A stretch of 38,432 nt of DNA from Bordetella parapertussis (GCA_945866125.1 CAMBFZ010000028.1:1-38432), one strand, 5' to 3'; counted from the first letter of the stretch, positions 16,956-25,059 are shown. The notes: a model not told the origin generated them from the letters alone. A program made the numbers and translations.

Positions 16956-17040
16956 CGCGTGCCGCTTTAGCAGTATTTAGTTAGGACAAGTATCCCGGCG
17001 CCCGCAAGCTGGGTTTGACTTGTTGAATCAAATCGGCGCA
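16956..17040 (-). promoter_or_regulatory. Compact, possibly pseudoknotted RNA element upstream of metH
   Basis: Read on the minus strand, GCGCC (17039-17035) can pair with GGCGC (17002-16998), enclosing a UUUGA/UCAAA hairpin (17032-17028 with 17018-17014). The ACAAGU in that hairpin's loop (17023-17018) can pair with ACUUGU downstream (16991-16986), which would make a pseudoknot. A CCC/GGG mini-hairpin (17013-17001) lies inside. The intrinsic terminator follows directly. I do not recognise a known riboswitch: the SAH riboswitch core expected for metH in betaproteobacteria is not evident, nor is a cobalamin box. It could be a metH leader or a separate small RNA of about 118 bases. Confidence 0.45.
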
Positions 17041-17045
17041 GTGAA

Positions 17046-17051
17046 ATTATA
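17046..17051 (-). promoter_or_regulatory. Perfect TATAAT -10 box in the fmt-metH gap
   Basis: The minus strand reads TATAAT at 17051-17046, eight bases after the fmt stop. A start about seven bases downstream (near 17039) would place the first paired base of the RNA element at the 5' end of the transcript. No good -35 box is visible at 16-18 bases, so the promoter would be weak or activator-dependent. Confidence 0.4.
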
Positions 17052-17058
17052 CGTGAAT

Positions 17059-18015
17059 TCAAGAATGAACCTCGAAGCGCTGCCCCTGTTGCAGTGGAAA
17101 GCCCTTGAGAAATTCTGCTGCAGGCAAGCGCTTGCCACTAGGCTTTTGCAACTCCACCAATCTCAGCGCACCTTCACCGCAGGCCACAATAAGCTCACCA
17201 GGGCCAGCCGCGACAATCTCGCCGGGCTGACCGTGGTGTTGCGTCAGTTCAGCACGCCAAATCTTCAAAGCCACGCCGCCAACCTGCGCCAGCGCCCCTG
17301 GGAACGGATTGAATGCACGTATACGCCGGGACAAGACCGCAGCCGGCAGGCGAAAATCGAGTGCGGCTTCATCTTTTCGAATTTTGTCAGCGTAGCAAAC
17401 GCCGCTCTGTGGCTGTGCTGTTGCAGACAGCGTACCCTGCTCAAGCCGACGCAGCACATCGACAATCAAGCGGCCGCCCATCGCAGCTAAGCGGTCATGC
17501 AAACTCGCCGTCGTATCATCAGCACGAATGATCTCGGCCTCATGACACAGCATCGCACCGGTATCCAGACCTTCGTCCATTTGCATGATGGTGATGCCGG
17601 TCTCACGATCACCCGCTTCGATGGCACGATGAATCGGCGCAGCACCACGCCAGCGCGGCAGCAATGATGCATGAATATTGATACACCCAAGACGGGGGAT
17701 CTGCAGCACCGATGGCGGCAGAATCAAGCCGTAGGCCGCGACCACCATCACATCGTGCGGCGTGGCATGCAGTAATGCATGCGCGTCTCGTGCTTCCTGC
17801 GGATATTTACCGTCAAGCCGCAATGAGGCCGGTTGCGCCACCGGGAGTTGATGGGCGAGCGCAAATTGCTTGACGGCAGAAGGCTGCAGCTGCATCCCGC
17901 GGCCGCCCGGACGATCGGGTTGGGTCAGCACTAACGGAATGTGAAACCCGGCCTCGTGCAAGGATGCTAATGCCGTTGCGGCAAACTCGGGGGTGCCAGC
18001 AAAAATGATGTTCAT
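17059..18015 (-). CDS. fmt: Methionyl-tRNA formyltransferase
   Basis: The 318-residue enzyme formylates Met-tRNA(fMet) using 10-formyltetrahydrofolate. The N-terminal domain starts MNIIFAGTPEFAATAL and has the formyltransferase signature INIHASLLPRWRGAAPIHRAI with the catalytic Asn/His, and MDEGLDTGAML with the third catalytic Asp. The C-terminal tRNA-binding domain (about 205-318) begins near KIRKDEAALDF and contains IRAFNPFPGA. It lies 44 bases after def on the same strand, the usual def-fmt operon. Its product and deformylase act at opposite ends of formyl-methionine use. Confidence 0.97.
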   Translation of the reverse strand: MNIIFAGTPEFAATALASLHEAGFHIPLVLTQPDRPGGRGMQLQPSAVKQFALAHQLPVAQPASLRLDGKYPQEARDAHALLHATPHDVMVVAAYGLILPPSVLQIPRLGCINIHASLLPRWRGAAPIHRAIEAGDRETGITIMQMDEGLDTGAMLCHEAEIIRADDTTASLHDRLAAMGGRLIVDVLRRLEQGTLSATAQPQSGVCYADKIRKDEAALDFRLPAAVLSRRIRAFNPFPGALAQVGGVALKIWRAELTQHHGQPGEIVAAGPGELIVACGEGALRLVELQKPSGKRLPAAEFLKGFPLQQGQRFEVHS

Positions 18016-18059
18016 GACGCGATTATAGCCGTCAGCTTACGCTGCGCTTTATGCCGTTT

Positions 18060-18596
18060 CTACCGCGGTACCGAATGGAGTTCGCGCTCTTTTTTCAGCT
18101 CACGCTCTTCTTTTTGCAGACGAGCTTTGATGCGATTACGCTTTAGAGGCGACAGATATTCAACGAAGACCTTGCCCTTTAAATGATCGATTTCATGCTG
18201 AATGCATACCGCGAGCAGACCCTCGGCATCCAGCTCAAAAAATTGACCATTCATATCCTGCGCCTTGACACGCACCTGCGCGGAGCGCTCAACACCATCG
18301 TAAATGCCCGGAACAGACAGACAGCCCTCTTCATATACCTGCCGCTCTTCACTGGCGCGAATGATGGCCGGATTAATCAACACCAACAATCCATCGCGTG
18401 CATCGGAGGTGTCAATCACGATTAATTGTTCGTGCACATCAACCTGGCTGGCAGCTAGTCCGATACCCGGCGCGTCGTACATGGTCTCGGCCATATCAGC
18501 GACCAATTTTTTGATTCGTTCATCGAACACAGTGATCGGCTTAGCAATCTTGTGCAAGCGCGCATCGGGGTAACGCAGGATAGGTAGCAGGGACAT
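18060..18596 (-). CDS. def: Peptide deformylase
   Basis: The 178-residue metalloenzyme removes the formyl group from new polypeptides. All three motifs are intact: GIGLAASQ (44-51), EGCLSVP (metal ligand Cys92) and HEIDHLKG (ligands His134 and His138, catalytic Glu135). The open frame runs 37 codons further upstream, but the ATG at 18596 gives the standard MSLLPILRYPD start; the ribosome-binding site there is weak. The C-terminus is lysine/arginine-rich. It is divergent from the LysM gene across a 131-base gap holding a 20-base perfect palindrome. Confidence 0.97.
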   Translation of the reverse strand: MSLLPILRYPDARLHKIAKPITVFDERIKKLVADMAETMYDAPGIGLAASQVDVHEQLIVIDTSDARDGLLVLINPAIIRASEERQVYEEGCLSVPGIYDGVERSAQVRVKAQDMNGQFFELDAEGLLAVCIQHEIDHLKGKVFVEYLSPLKRNRIKARLQKEERELKKERELHSVPR

Positions 18597-18678
18597 ACGG
18601 CTTTTGCGCAACAACAGCGAAAAATTCAGTGACTTTGTGTTTAGGAAGCTTTGATGTTCATGCAAAATCCGGATCGCC

Positions 18679-18698
18679 TTGCATGGTCGACCATGCAA
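18679..18698. repeat. 20-base perfect palindrome between def and the LysM gene
   Basis: TTGCATGGTCGACCATGCAA reads identically on both strands with no interruption. It lies 29 bases before the LysM ATG (18728) and 82 bases before the def start. It has no T-tract, and its continuous symmetry without a loop is more like a dimeric protein-binding site than a terminator. The bound protein is unknown. Confidence 0.7.
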
Positions 18699-18727
18699 CA
18701 ACAGCAACGGATTGGAACATAAAACCG

Positions 18728-19807
18728 ATGAAAAAGTTTAGCACAGCTGTTCTGTTAATGACGTTTGGGGGTGCGGCGACGTGTTTACCTTCGATGGCAG
18801 CCTCACAGTGCGAATTCCATGCACATGCACCAGACACGCACCTGATCCAAACTGGCGATACCTTGTGGGACCTCGCAGGCACATTTCTAAAAGATCACGG
18901 GTGCTGGCCGCGGGTTTGGGAACATAACCGCCAACAGATTCGCAATCCACATCGGATTTATCCAGGCCAGACGATTTACTTCGACAAACTACGCGGCAGC
19001 CTGCGCCTGGATAGCCCACCTGCGACGTCCTCCCAACCTGCCGATTTGCGTCTATCACCGACCACCCGCAGCGCGCCATTAGCCACCGCGCCAATTGCGG
19101 CCATTGCCCCACATCTGCTGCGCTTCCTGTCGCAAGCCCCACTGTTGAGCGACACTCAACTAGGATATGCCCCGCGCGTCGCTGCCTTCGAAAAAGGGCG
19201 CACCATGGCCAGCCGTTTTGATACCGTCTTTGTCGAGGGGTCGCTCGACACCCACTCGGTATTTACTGCCGTACGCCCAGCCGATGCCATCACCGACCCC
19301 GATACCGGCATGACGCTAGGCTACACCGCAATGCGCGTGGGGGTTGTCCAGCTGGTTGAAATGGCATCCGGCACGGGCAATTTACACCGCTTCCTTGTAT
19401 CGACTTCCAACGCCGAACTGCGCCAAGACGACCGTCTGATACCGCTATTGAACCCAGCCGGCAACGTCCTGCCGCCGCCGCATGGCGCTGTAAAGATTGC
19501 AGGCCGGATCGTGCGCACGCTAAATGGAGGCCGCTATGCGGGCCAGTATGATCTCGTGGCGATCAATCGTGGCCGAGACCACGGACTAGATACGGGCAGC
19601 GTCCTGAGCGTGATGAAGCACGTTAAAATCGACGCCGATGACACCCGCATCTTATCCTCACCCGTTGTTTCCGTTGGCACGCTACTCGTATTCGACGTGG
19701 CGCAGTACGTTTCGTTCGCCCTGGTCATGCAAACCCGCGATGGGCTGGCGGTGGGTGACTTGGTCAATTCGCTTGGCACAGCGACCAGCCAAGGCGAGGC
19801 ACGATGA
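18728..19807 (+). CDS. LysM-domain exported protein
   Basis: The 359-residue protein has a signal peptide (about 1-25, MKKFSTAVLLMTFGGAATC to MAAS). Near residues 39-85 lies a LysM domain reading HLIQTGDTLWDLAGTFLKD ... NPHRIYPGQTIYF, which binds peptidoglycan glycan chains. The long C-terminal part (about 130-359) is beta-rich and holds no catalytic motif I recognise. The ATG at 18728 is chosen over the longer open frame from 18629, since it begins the signal peptide. It overlaps dprA by four bases, and this LysM-dprA pair divergent from def-fmt is common in betaproteobacteria. Likely periplasmic and cell-wall associated. Confidence 0.9.
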   Translation: MKKFSTAVLLMTFGGAATCLPSMAASQCEFHAHAPDTHLIQTGDTLWDLAGTFLKDHGCWPRVWEHNRQQIRNPHRIYPGQTIYFDKLRGSLRLDSPPATSSQPADLRLSPTTRSAPLATAPIAAIAPHLLRFLSQAPLLSDTQLGYAPRVAAFEKGRTMASRFDTVFVEGSLDTHSVFTAVRPADAITDPDTGMTLGYTAMRVGVVQLVEMASGTGNLHRFLVSTSNAELRQDDRLIPLLNPAGNVLPPPHGAVKIAGRIVRTLNGGRYAGQYDLVAINRGRDHGLDTGSVLSVMKHVKIDADDTRILSSPVVSVGTLLVFDVAQYVSFALVMQTRDGLAVGDLVNSLGTATSQGEAR

Positions 19808-20937
19808 CTGCTGAAGAGGGTCTGGCGCACTGGCTAAGGCTGGTGCTCACCGAGGGGGTTGGTCCGCATACGGCGCGCATGCTGCTGAGCCACTTTGGCT
19901 TGCCTAAACAAATTTTTAATGCAGGCTTTCCCGCTCTTCAGAAACAAGTACCGGAAAAACTCGCCTACGCGCTTTCCGCCGAACCCTCTGCAGCGATGCA
20001 AGAGCAGATCGACAAAACGCTCACTTGGGCCGCGCTACCCGGCAACGCGGTGCTGACCTTCGCCGACACAAGCTATCCGGCGGCACTGCTGACCATTACC
20101 GATCCGCCACCGCTGCTTTATGCAAAGGGCCGCATCGCGCTGCTGCAAAACAGTGCAATTGCCATTGTTGGCAGTCGCAATGCGACCATACAAGGTATGC
20201 AGAATGCCGATCAGTTTGCGCAAGCGCTCAGCGCGGCGACGCTGACGATTGTGTCCGGCATGGCGCTTGGCATCGACGCCGCTGCGCATGCAGGCGCATT
20301 AAAAAATGCAGTCTCAACAACGCATGGCGCGACCGTCGCCGTCATCGGCACCGGCATTGACCTGGTGTACCCGGCGCGTCATCGTGCATTGGCGCACAAA
20401 ATCGCTGAAGAAGCTTGCCTGGTGAGCGAATATCCTCTGGGTACGCCGGCCATCGCATCAAATTTTCCGCGCCGTAATCGCCTCATCAGCGGCCTTGCCT
20501 CGGGGGTGCTCGTCGTGGAAGCGGCGGCGCAATCCGGTTCGTTGATCACAGCGCGCAGCGCACTGGAGCAAGGCCGGGATGTCTTCGCCATCCCGGGCTC
20601 GATTCACTCACCCTTGTCCAAGGGCTGCCATCAACTGATCCGACAAGGTGCCAAATTAGTTGAGTCGGCGCAGGATATTCTCGAAGAATGGCAATGGCCG
20701 CAAACGTCTGCGCCCGATCGCACTGGCTCCGATCGGGCATCTATGGACACAAGTCAGACCCACGACCTGGGCCTGCAACAATTGCTGGATGCCGCCGGCT
20801 ACGATCCCGTCTCAGTCGACCAGCTTGCTACCCGCACCAGCCTGTCAAGCGCAGCAATTCAGGCGGGATTATTGACATTAGAAATGCGTGGCCAGATGGA
20901 AGCATTAAGCGGCGGCCAATACCGACGATTGGTGTAG
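19804..20937 (+). CDS. dprA: DNA-processing protein DprA
   Basis: The 377-residue protein protects incoming single-stranded DNA and loads RecA during natural transformation. The N-terminal region (1-80) is helical. The Rossmann-like domain shows AIVGSRNAT, VSGMALGIDAAAHAGAL, AVIGTGIDLVYPARH and the signature FPRRNRLISGLASGVLVVEA, then GSLITARSALEQGRDVFAIPG. A C-terminal winged-helix (about 315-377) follows a short linker. It begins in an ATGA overlap with the LysM gene. With comM at the left end it indicates competence functions, although no uptake pilus genes are in view. Confidence 0.95.
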   Translation: MTAEEGLAHWLRLVLTEGVGPHTARMLLSHFGLPKQIFNAGFPALQKQVPEKLAYALSAEPSAAMQEQIDKTLTWAALPGNAVLTFADTSYPAALLTITDPPPLLYAKGRIALLQNSAIAIVGSRNATIQGMQNADQFAQALSAATLTIVSGMALGIDAAAHAGALKNAVSTTHGATVAVIGTGIDLVYPARHRALAHKIAEEACLVSEYPLGTPAIASNFPRRNRLISGLASGVLVVEAAAQSGSLITARSALEQGRDVFAIPGSIHSPLSKGCHQLIRQGAKLVESAQDILEEWQWPQTSAPDRTGSDRASMDTSQTHDLGLQQLLDAAGYDPVSVDQLATRTSLSSAAIQAGLLTLEMRGQMEALSGGQYRRLV

Positions 20938-21159
20938 GTTTTTATCAGGTCGCCGAACTGTATTTATTTTTTTAAGAAAAAGCGTTTTCAGATTTAAAAG
21001 AAAGCGCCGATACTTTCTTGAAAAGATAATCAGGCAAGTTCAGCTAAGCCACTGAAATTAAAATAAATTTTAAAAAAAATCTGTCCTCGTAAAAAATCCA
21101 TCGCAAGTTTTTTTATCGTCTTGCTTGTGCCACCCTCCAGTTACCGCTACAGTGCACCT
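20938..21159. other. AT-rich gap between dprA and smg
   Basis: These 222 bases are much richer in A and T than the flanking genes. They contain several A/T runs and a perfect 7-base-pair hairpin (AAGAAAG at 20998-21004 with CTTTCTT at 21013-21019) that is not followed by a T-run on the plus strand. I see no gene. It probably holds the smg promoter. Confidence 0.5.
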
Positions 21160-21636
21160 ATGTTCAACGTCCTCGTTTATCTTTACGAAACTTATTATCG
21201 CCCTGACGCCTGTCCGGATTCGGATGCTTTGGCTAAAAAACTCTCGGCGGTCGGTTTCGAGCAAGAAGAAATCTCCAAGGCTCTCGGTTGGTTGACCGAT
21301 CTGGCCGAAACCACCAATGAAATGTTCAGTCAGCAGGCCCGGCAGACTGCCTTTTCTTTCGGCTTTCGGGTTTATGCAGAGCGCGAATTCGAAACGCTGG
21401 GCACACCGGCCATTGGTTTCATTCAGTTTCTCGAGTCGGCCGAAGTCGTCAATGCCTTGCAGCGCGAAATCGTCATCGAACGGGCCTGCGCCGCCAGCGA
21501 ATCGCCGATTTCTCTCGATAAGCTTAAAGTCATCGTACTCATGGTGTTGTGGAGTCAGGGCAAAGAGCCGGATGGCTTGATGTTTGATGAACTCTTCACC
21601 GATGACGACGACGTCAGCACACCGCTTTACCATTAA
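21160..21636 (+). CDS. smg: Smg/DUF494 family protein
   Basis: This 158-residue acidic protein starts MFNVLVYLYETYY and contains LGWLTDLAE and the C-terminal LKVIVLMVLWSQGKEPDGLMFDEL of the Smg family. In betaproteobacteria and gammaproteobacteria smg lies beside dprA and topB, as here. Its role is unknown. It is cytoplasmic. The start at 21160 was chosen to match the family; the open frame extends 13 codons upstream. A strong intrinsic terminator follows 32 bases after the stop. Confidence 0.93.
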   Translation: MFNVLVYLYETYYRPDACPDSDALAKKLSAVGFEQEEISKALGWLTDLAETTNEMFSQQARQTAFSFGFRVYAEREFETLGTPAIGFIQFLESAEVVNALQREIVIERACAASESPISLDKLKVIVLMVLWSQGKEPDGLMFDELFTDDDDVSTPLYH

Positions 21637-21668
21637 GTATCAGAAATATTTTTTGAATTACCTCTCAG

Positions 21669-21692
21669 GCCCGCACTTTATGCGGGCTTTTT
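21669..21692 (+). terminator. Intrinsic terminator after smg
   Basis: A 7-base-pair stem (GCCCGCA with TGCGGGC), a five-base loop and a run of five T give a textbook rho-independent terminator. It separates smg from topB, which therefore should have its own promoter. Confidence 0.9.
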
Positions 21693-21764
21693 CGTTTAAA
21701 ACTGGCTCGAACTATCGCACGCTCGCTTGCGGATTTTGCGACAACCCGCTTATCATTGGCCGCA

Positions 21765-21778
21765 AACACTTAAGTGTT
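21765..21778. repeat. 14-base perfect palindrome upstream of topB
   Basis: AACACTTAAGTGTT is a continuous palindrome about 90 bases before the topB ATG, just after the smg terminator. It could be an operator, but such a short AT-rich symmetry can arise by chance. Confidence 0.4.
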
Positions 21779-21869
21779 GCCATAAAACCAGCATCTGCGT
21801 AAGGCAAGCAAGGCCTGCGCTCACATGCCGGTCGGCCGTTCCACTGCATTCCTGATCCGGACTAAATCT

Positions 21870-24563
21870 ATGACCAAGACGCTCATCATTGCCGAGAAGC
21901 CTTCCGTCGCCAACGACATCGCGAAGACCCTGGGCGGCTTTACCAAGCACGATGAGTATTTCGAATCCGACGACTACGTGCTGTCCTCCGCCGTCGGTCA
22001 TCTTGTCGAAATCGCCGTACCTGAAGAGTACGATGTCAAACGCGGCAAATGGTCCTTTGCCAATTTGCCGATGATTCCGCCGCACTTTGCGCTTAACCCG
22101 ATTCAAAAAACCGAATCCCGACTGAAGGTACTCAATAAGCTACTCAAACGTAAAGATGTCGGCGCACTCATCAATGCCTGTGACGCCGGACGCGAGGGTG
22201 AGCTGATTTTCAGATTGATTGTGCAATACGCAAAAGCCAAGCAACCCATCAAACGACTCTGGCTGCAATCGATGACCCCAGGCGCGATCCGCGAAGCCTT
22301 CGGTCATTTGCGCGAAGACACCGAGATGATGCCTTTGGCGGATGCGGCACGTTGCCGTAGTGAGGCTGACTGGCTGATCGGCATCAATGGCACGCGCGCG
22401 ATGACGGCGTTCAACTCCAAAGAAGGCGGCTTTTATTTGACCACGGTGGGTCGGGTTCAAACGCCAACGCTGTCGATCGTGGTCGAGCGCGAAGAAAAAA
22501 TCAAACAATTCGTCTCACGTGATTTTTGGGAGGTGCGCGGCGAGTTTGTTTGCGCCGCCGGCATCTATGAAGGCCGCTGGCTTGATACCGCATTCAAAAA
22601 AGACGAGAACGACCCGGAACGGCGCGCCGAACGGCTTTGGAGTCAGGCGGCAGCCGACTCCATCGTCGCGGCCTGTCGTGGAAAAATCGGCAGCGTGTCC
22701 GAAGAATCCAAACCGACCACGTCGATGGCACCGGGACTGTTTGATTTGACGAGCCTGCAGCGCGAAGCCAATGCGCGCTTTGGTTTTTCAGCAAAAAACA
22801 CCTTAGGTCTGGCGCAAGCGCTGTATGAAAAACACAAAGTACTGACCTATCCGCGTACTGACTCGCGTCACTTGCCGGAAGATTATCTGGCGACCGTCAA
22901 AGAGACAATGAGCACACTCGCAGAAAACAATAACTACTACCAGTTTGCTGCGCAGGTCCTCAATAACAACTGGGTCAAACCCAATAAGCGTATCTTTGAC
23001 AATACCAAGATTAGCGACCACTTCGCGATCATCCCGACCACACTAGCGCCAAAAAGTCTCTCCGAGCCTGAGCAAAAGCTCTATGACCTGGTGACCCGGC
23101 GATTCATGGCGATCTTTTTCCCCGCTGCTGAATTTTTAGTCACCACGCGCTATACCGAAGTCTCAGGTCATCAGTTCAAAACCGAAGGCAAAGTACTGAC
23201 CAATCCAGGCTGGTTGGCGGTCTATGGTAAAGAAGTGATCGACGATAAGGCCGGCAAAGAAGGGGAATCCAGCGGCACGCTGGTGGCCGTTGCCAAAGAC
23301 GAGAAAGTGAAAACCGAAAGCGTCGTGGCACACAGCCTTTTTACCAAACCGCCAGCCCGGTATTCAGAGGCCACACTGCTCTCAGCGATGGAAGGTGCAG
23401 GCAAGCTCATTGATGACGAAGAATTGCGCGACGCGATGGCCGGCAAAGGACTTGGCACACCGGCGACCCGGGCCGCAACCATCGAAGGACTGCTGAATGA
23501 GAAATACCTGATCCGTGAAGGGCGCGAGCTCATACCAACCGCCAAAGCGTCGCAATTGATGACCTTGTTGCGCGGACTCGATGCCACCGAATTGACCGCC
23601 CCCGAGCTAACCGGCGAATGGGAATACAAGCTCTCGCAAATGGAACGCGGCAAAATCAGTCGCGAAGAATTCATGCGCGAAATTGCGCAGATGACGCAAA
23701 TCATCGTCAAGCGCGCCAAGGAATATAACAACGACACTATCCCCGGCGACTACGCAACGCTGACCACGCCCTGTCCAAATTGCGGCGGGGTCGTCAAAGA
23801 AAACTACCGCCGCTTTAATTGCACCAAATGCGATTTCTCGATCAGTAAAATCCCAGGTAGTCGCCAATTCGAAGTCAGTGAAGTCGAAGAATTGCTGACC
23901 AAGCGAACCATCGGACCCTTGCAAGGTTTTCGTTCAAAAATGGGGCGGCCATTTGCAGCCATCCTCAAAATTTCGCGTGACGAAGAAATCAAGAATTACA
24001 AACTGGAGTTCGATTTCGGGCAAAACGCAGAAGATGATGAGAATGCAGAAGGCGTCGATTTCACGGGACAAACGCAACTTGGTGCGTGCCCGAAATGCGG
24101 CAGCGGCGTGTATGAAATGGGCCTCGCCTACGTCTGCGAAAAAACCGTTGCAAAACCCAAAGCTTGTGATTTCCGCAGCGGCCGCATCATCCTGCAACAA
24201 GAAATCCTGCCCGAGCAAATGATTAAGCTGCTCAACGAAGGAAAAACCGACCTGTTGCCTGGTTTCGTGTCGCAACGGACAAGGCGTCCATTCAAGGCTT
24301 ATCTGGCAAAAGGCAAAGACGGTAAAGTCAGCTTTGAATTTGAAGAGCGCAAAGCCAAGCCCGGCGCCGCCAAAGGTCGTGCAACAAAAGAAAAAGAAGA
24401 GGGTGCTGACGAGACTGCAGCCGCAGGCAAAACAGCTGCAAAAAAAACCGCAACAAAAAAACCTGCAACAAAAACAGCCGCCAAAACTGCAGCAAAAAAA
24501 GTAGCCAAGCCAGCATTGAAAAAAGCGGTCGCCAAAAAAGCCCCAGCTAAAAAAGCGGCCTGA
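21870..24563 (+). CDS. topB: DNA topoisomerase III with zinc-finger and lysine/alanine-rich tail
   Basis: The 897-residue type IA topoisomerase cuts one DNA strand and passes another through. The TOPRIM domain opens TKTLIIAEKPSVANDIAK and has the acidic triad region INACDAGREGELIFRLI. The catalytic tyrosine is Tyr327 in LTYPRTDSRHLPED, matching the position in E. coli TopB (328). After about residue 630 come C4-type zinc-finger segments (CPNCGG...CTKC and CPKCGSG). From about residue 830 a tail rich in Lys, Ala and Thr with repeated AAKK/ATKK units resembles histone H1-like proteins. The ATG at 21870 is preferred to one 15 codons earlier because it starts the family sequence. Confidence 0.95.
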   Translation: MTKTLIIAEKPSVANDIAKTLGGFTKHDEYFESDDYVLSSAVGHLVEIAVPEEYDVKRGKWSFANLPMIPPHFALNPIQKTESRLKVLNKLLKRKDVGALINACDAGREGELIFRLIVQYAKAKQPIKRLWLQSMTPGAIREAFGHLREDTEMMPLADAARCRSEADWLIGINGTRAMTAFNSKEGGFYLTTVGRVQTPTLSIVVEREEKIKQFVSRDFWEVRGEFVCAAGIYEGRWLDTAFKKDENDPERRAERLWSQAAADSIVAACRGKIGSVSEESKPTTSMAPGLFDLTSLQREANARFGFSAKNTLGLAQALYEKHKVLTYPRTDSRHLPEDYLATVKETMSTLAENNNYYQFAAQVLNNNWVKPNKRIFDNTKISDHFAIIPTTLAPKSLSEPEQKLYDLVTRRFMAIFFPAAEFLVTTRYTEVSGHQFKTEGKVLTNPGWLAVYGKEVIDDKAGKEGESSGTLVAVAKDEKVKTESVVAHSLFTKPPARYSEATLLSAMEGAGKLIDDEELRDAMAGKGLGTPATRAATIEGLLNEKYLIREGRELIPTAKASQLMTLLRGLDATELTAPELTGEWEYKLSQMERGKISREEFMREIAQMTQIIVKRAKEYNNDTIPGDYATLTTPCPNCGGVVKENYRRFNCTKCDFSISKIPGSRQFEVSEVEELLTKRTIGPLQGFRSKMGRPFAAILKISRDEEIKNYKLEFDFGQNAEDDENAEGVDFTGQTQLGACPKCGSGVYEMGLAYVCEKTVAKPKACDFRSGRIILQQEILPEQMIKLLNEGKTDLLPGFVSQRTRRPFKAYLAKGKDGKVSFEFEERKAKPGAAKGRATKEKEEGADETAAAGKTAAKKTATKKPATKTAAKTAAKKVAKPALKKAVAKKAPAKKAA

Positions 24564-24575
24564 TCGTACTCATCA

Positions 24576-24599
24576 AGACGTCGGCTTCGGCCGGCGTCT
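24576..24599 (+). terminator. UUCG-loop hairpin after topB
   Basis: A 10-base-pair stem (one G-T wobble) closed by a C(TTCG)G tetraloop starts 12 bases after the topB stop. The downstream T content is poor (CGTCTTTC), so it may stop transcription weakly or protect the 3' end. Confidence 0.6.
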
Positions 24600-24744
24600 C
24601 GTCTTTCACCTTGCGTGAACTCAAGCAGCGCGCCTCACTCCCGAACTTTCCCTCCGCAGTCGCTTCTACTATTTGCATCTCAATGCATTCCTTCGGTACG
24701 CGTAAGCCATGCGTACTGCTTTCACCTTTTTGCGGGAGCGATCT

Positions 24745-24945
24745 ATGATGAAATGCTTAAGTCCCATCGTCTTCGTTATGCTGTTGAGCGCATGCGCAGG
24801 CACAACAGGCGGCAGCTCGGGTGCTGATACCAGTGGCACCTCAGGCGGCACGACAGAAGGTTCGGCCGGCAGCAGCAAGCCCAGTAGCACGGTACCCGAT
24901 ACCTCTACGCCTGCTTCAAAGACCAATCCGGGCAGCGGCAAATAG
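24745..24945 (+). CDS. Small Ser/Gly/Thr-rich lipoprotein
   Basis: The 66-residue product has a short signal with lipobox LLSAC; lipidated Cys would be near residue 18. The rest is a low-complexity tail of Ser, Gly, Thr and Pro with no folded domain expected. A GGGAG site sits six bases before the paired ATG ATG start (24745 or 24748). The open frame extends 12 codons upstream, but without a signal-like start. No function is known; it may be a surface or periplasmic spacer. It is preceded by the topB hairpin and followed by an MFS gene 115 bases downstream. Confidence 0.65.
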   Translation: MMKCLSPIVFVMLLSACAGTTGGSSGADTSGTSGGTTEGSAGSSKPSSTVPDTSTPASKTNPGSGK

Positions 24946-25059
24946 CTCTCTGGCTGCAATTCACCGTAGTTCAGACGCGCGGCGTTTGAGCTGCGGTGCT
25001 GGCGCGCCCTGAAGCACGCATGCGTTACACTAGCCGGCAGATAGACTTGACTGCCGACG

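Noticed and set aside
16956..17040. SAH or cobalamin riboswitch before metH
   Set aside because: The conserved cores of these classes, as I remember them, are not visible. The element is kept as an unclassified structure instead.
16956..17058. tRNA gene in the fmt-metH gap
   Set aside because: No cloverleaf with acceptor stem, T-arm GTTCGA-type loop and anticodon arm could be drawn on either strand.
21070..21633. 187-codon minus-strand frame over smg
   Set aside because: It is antisense to smg, which has intact family motifs and its own terminator.
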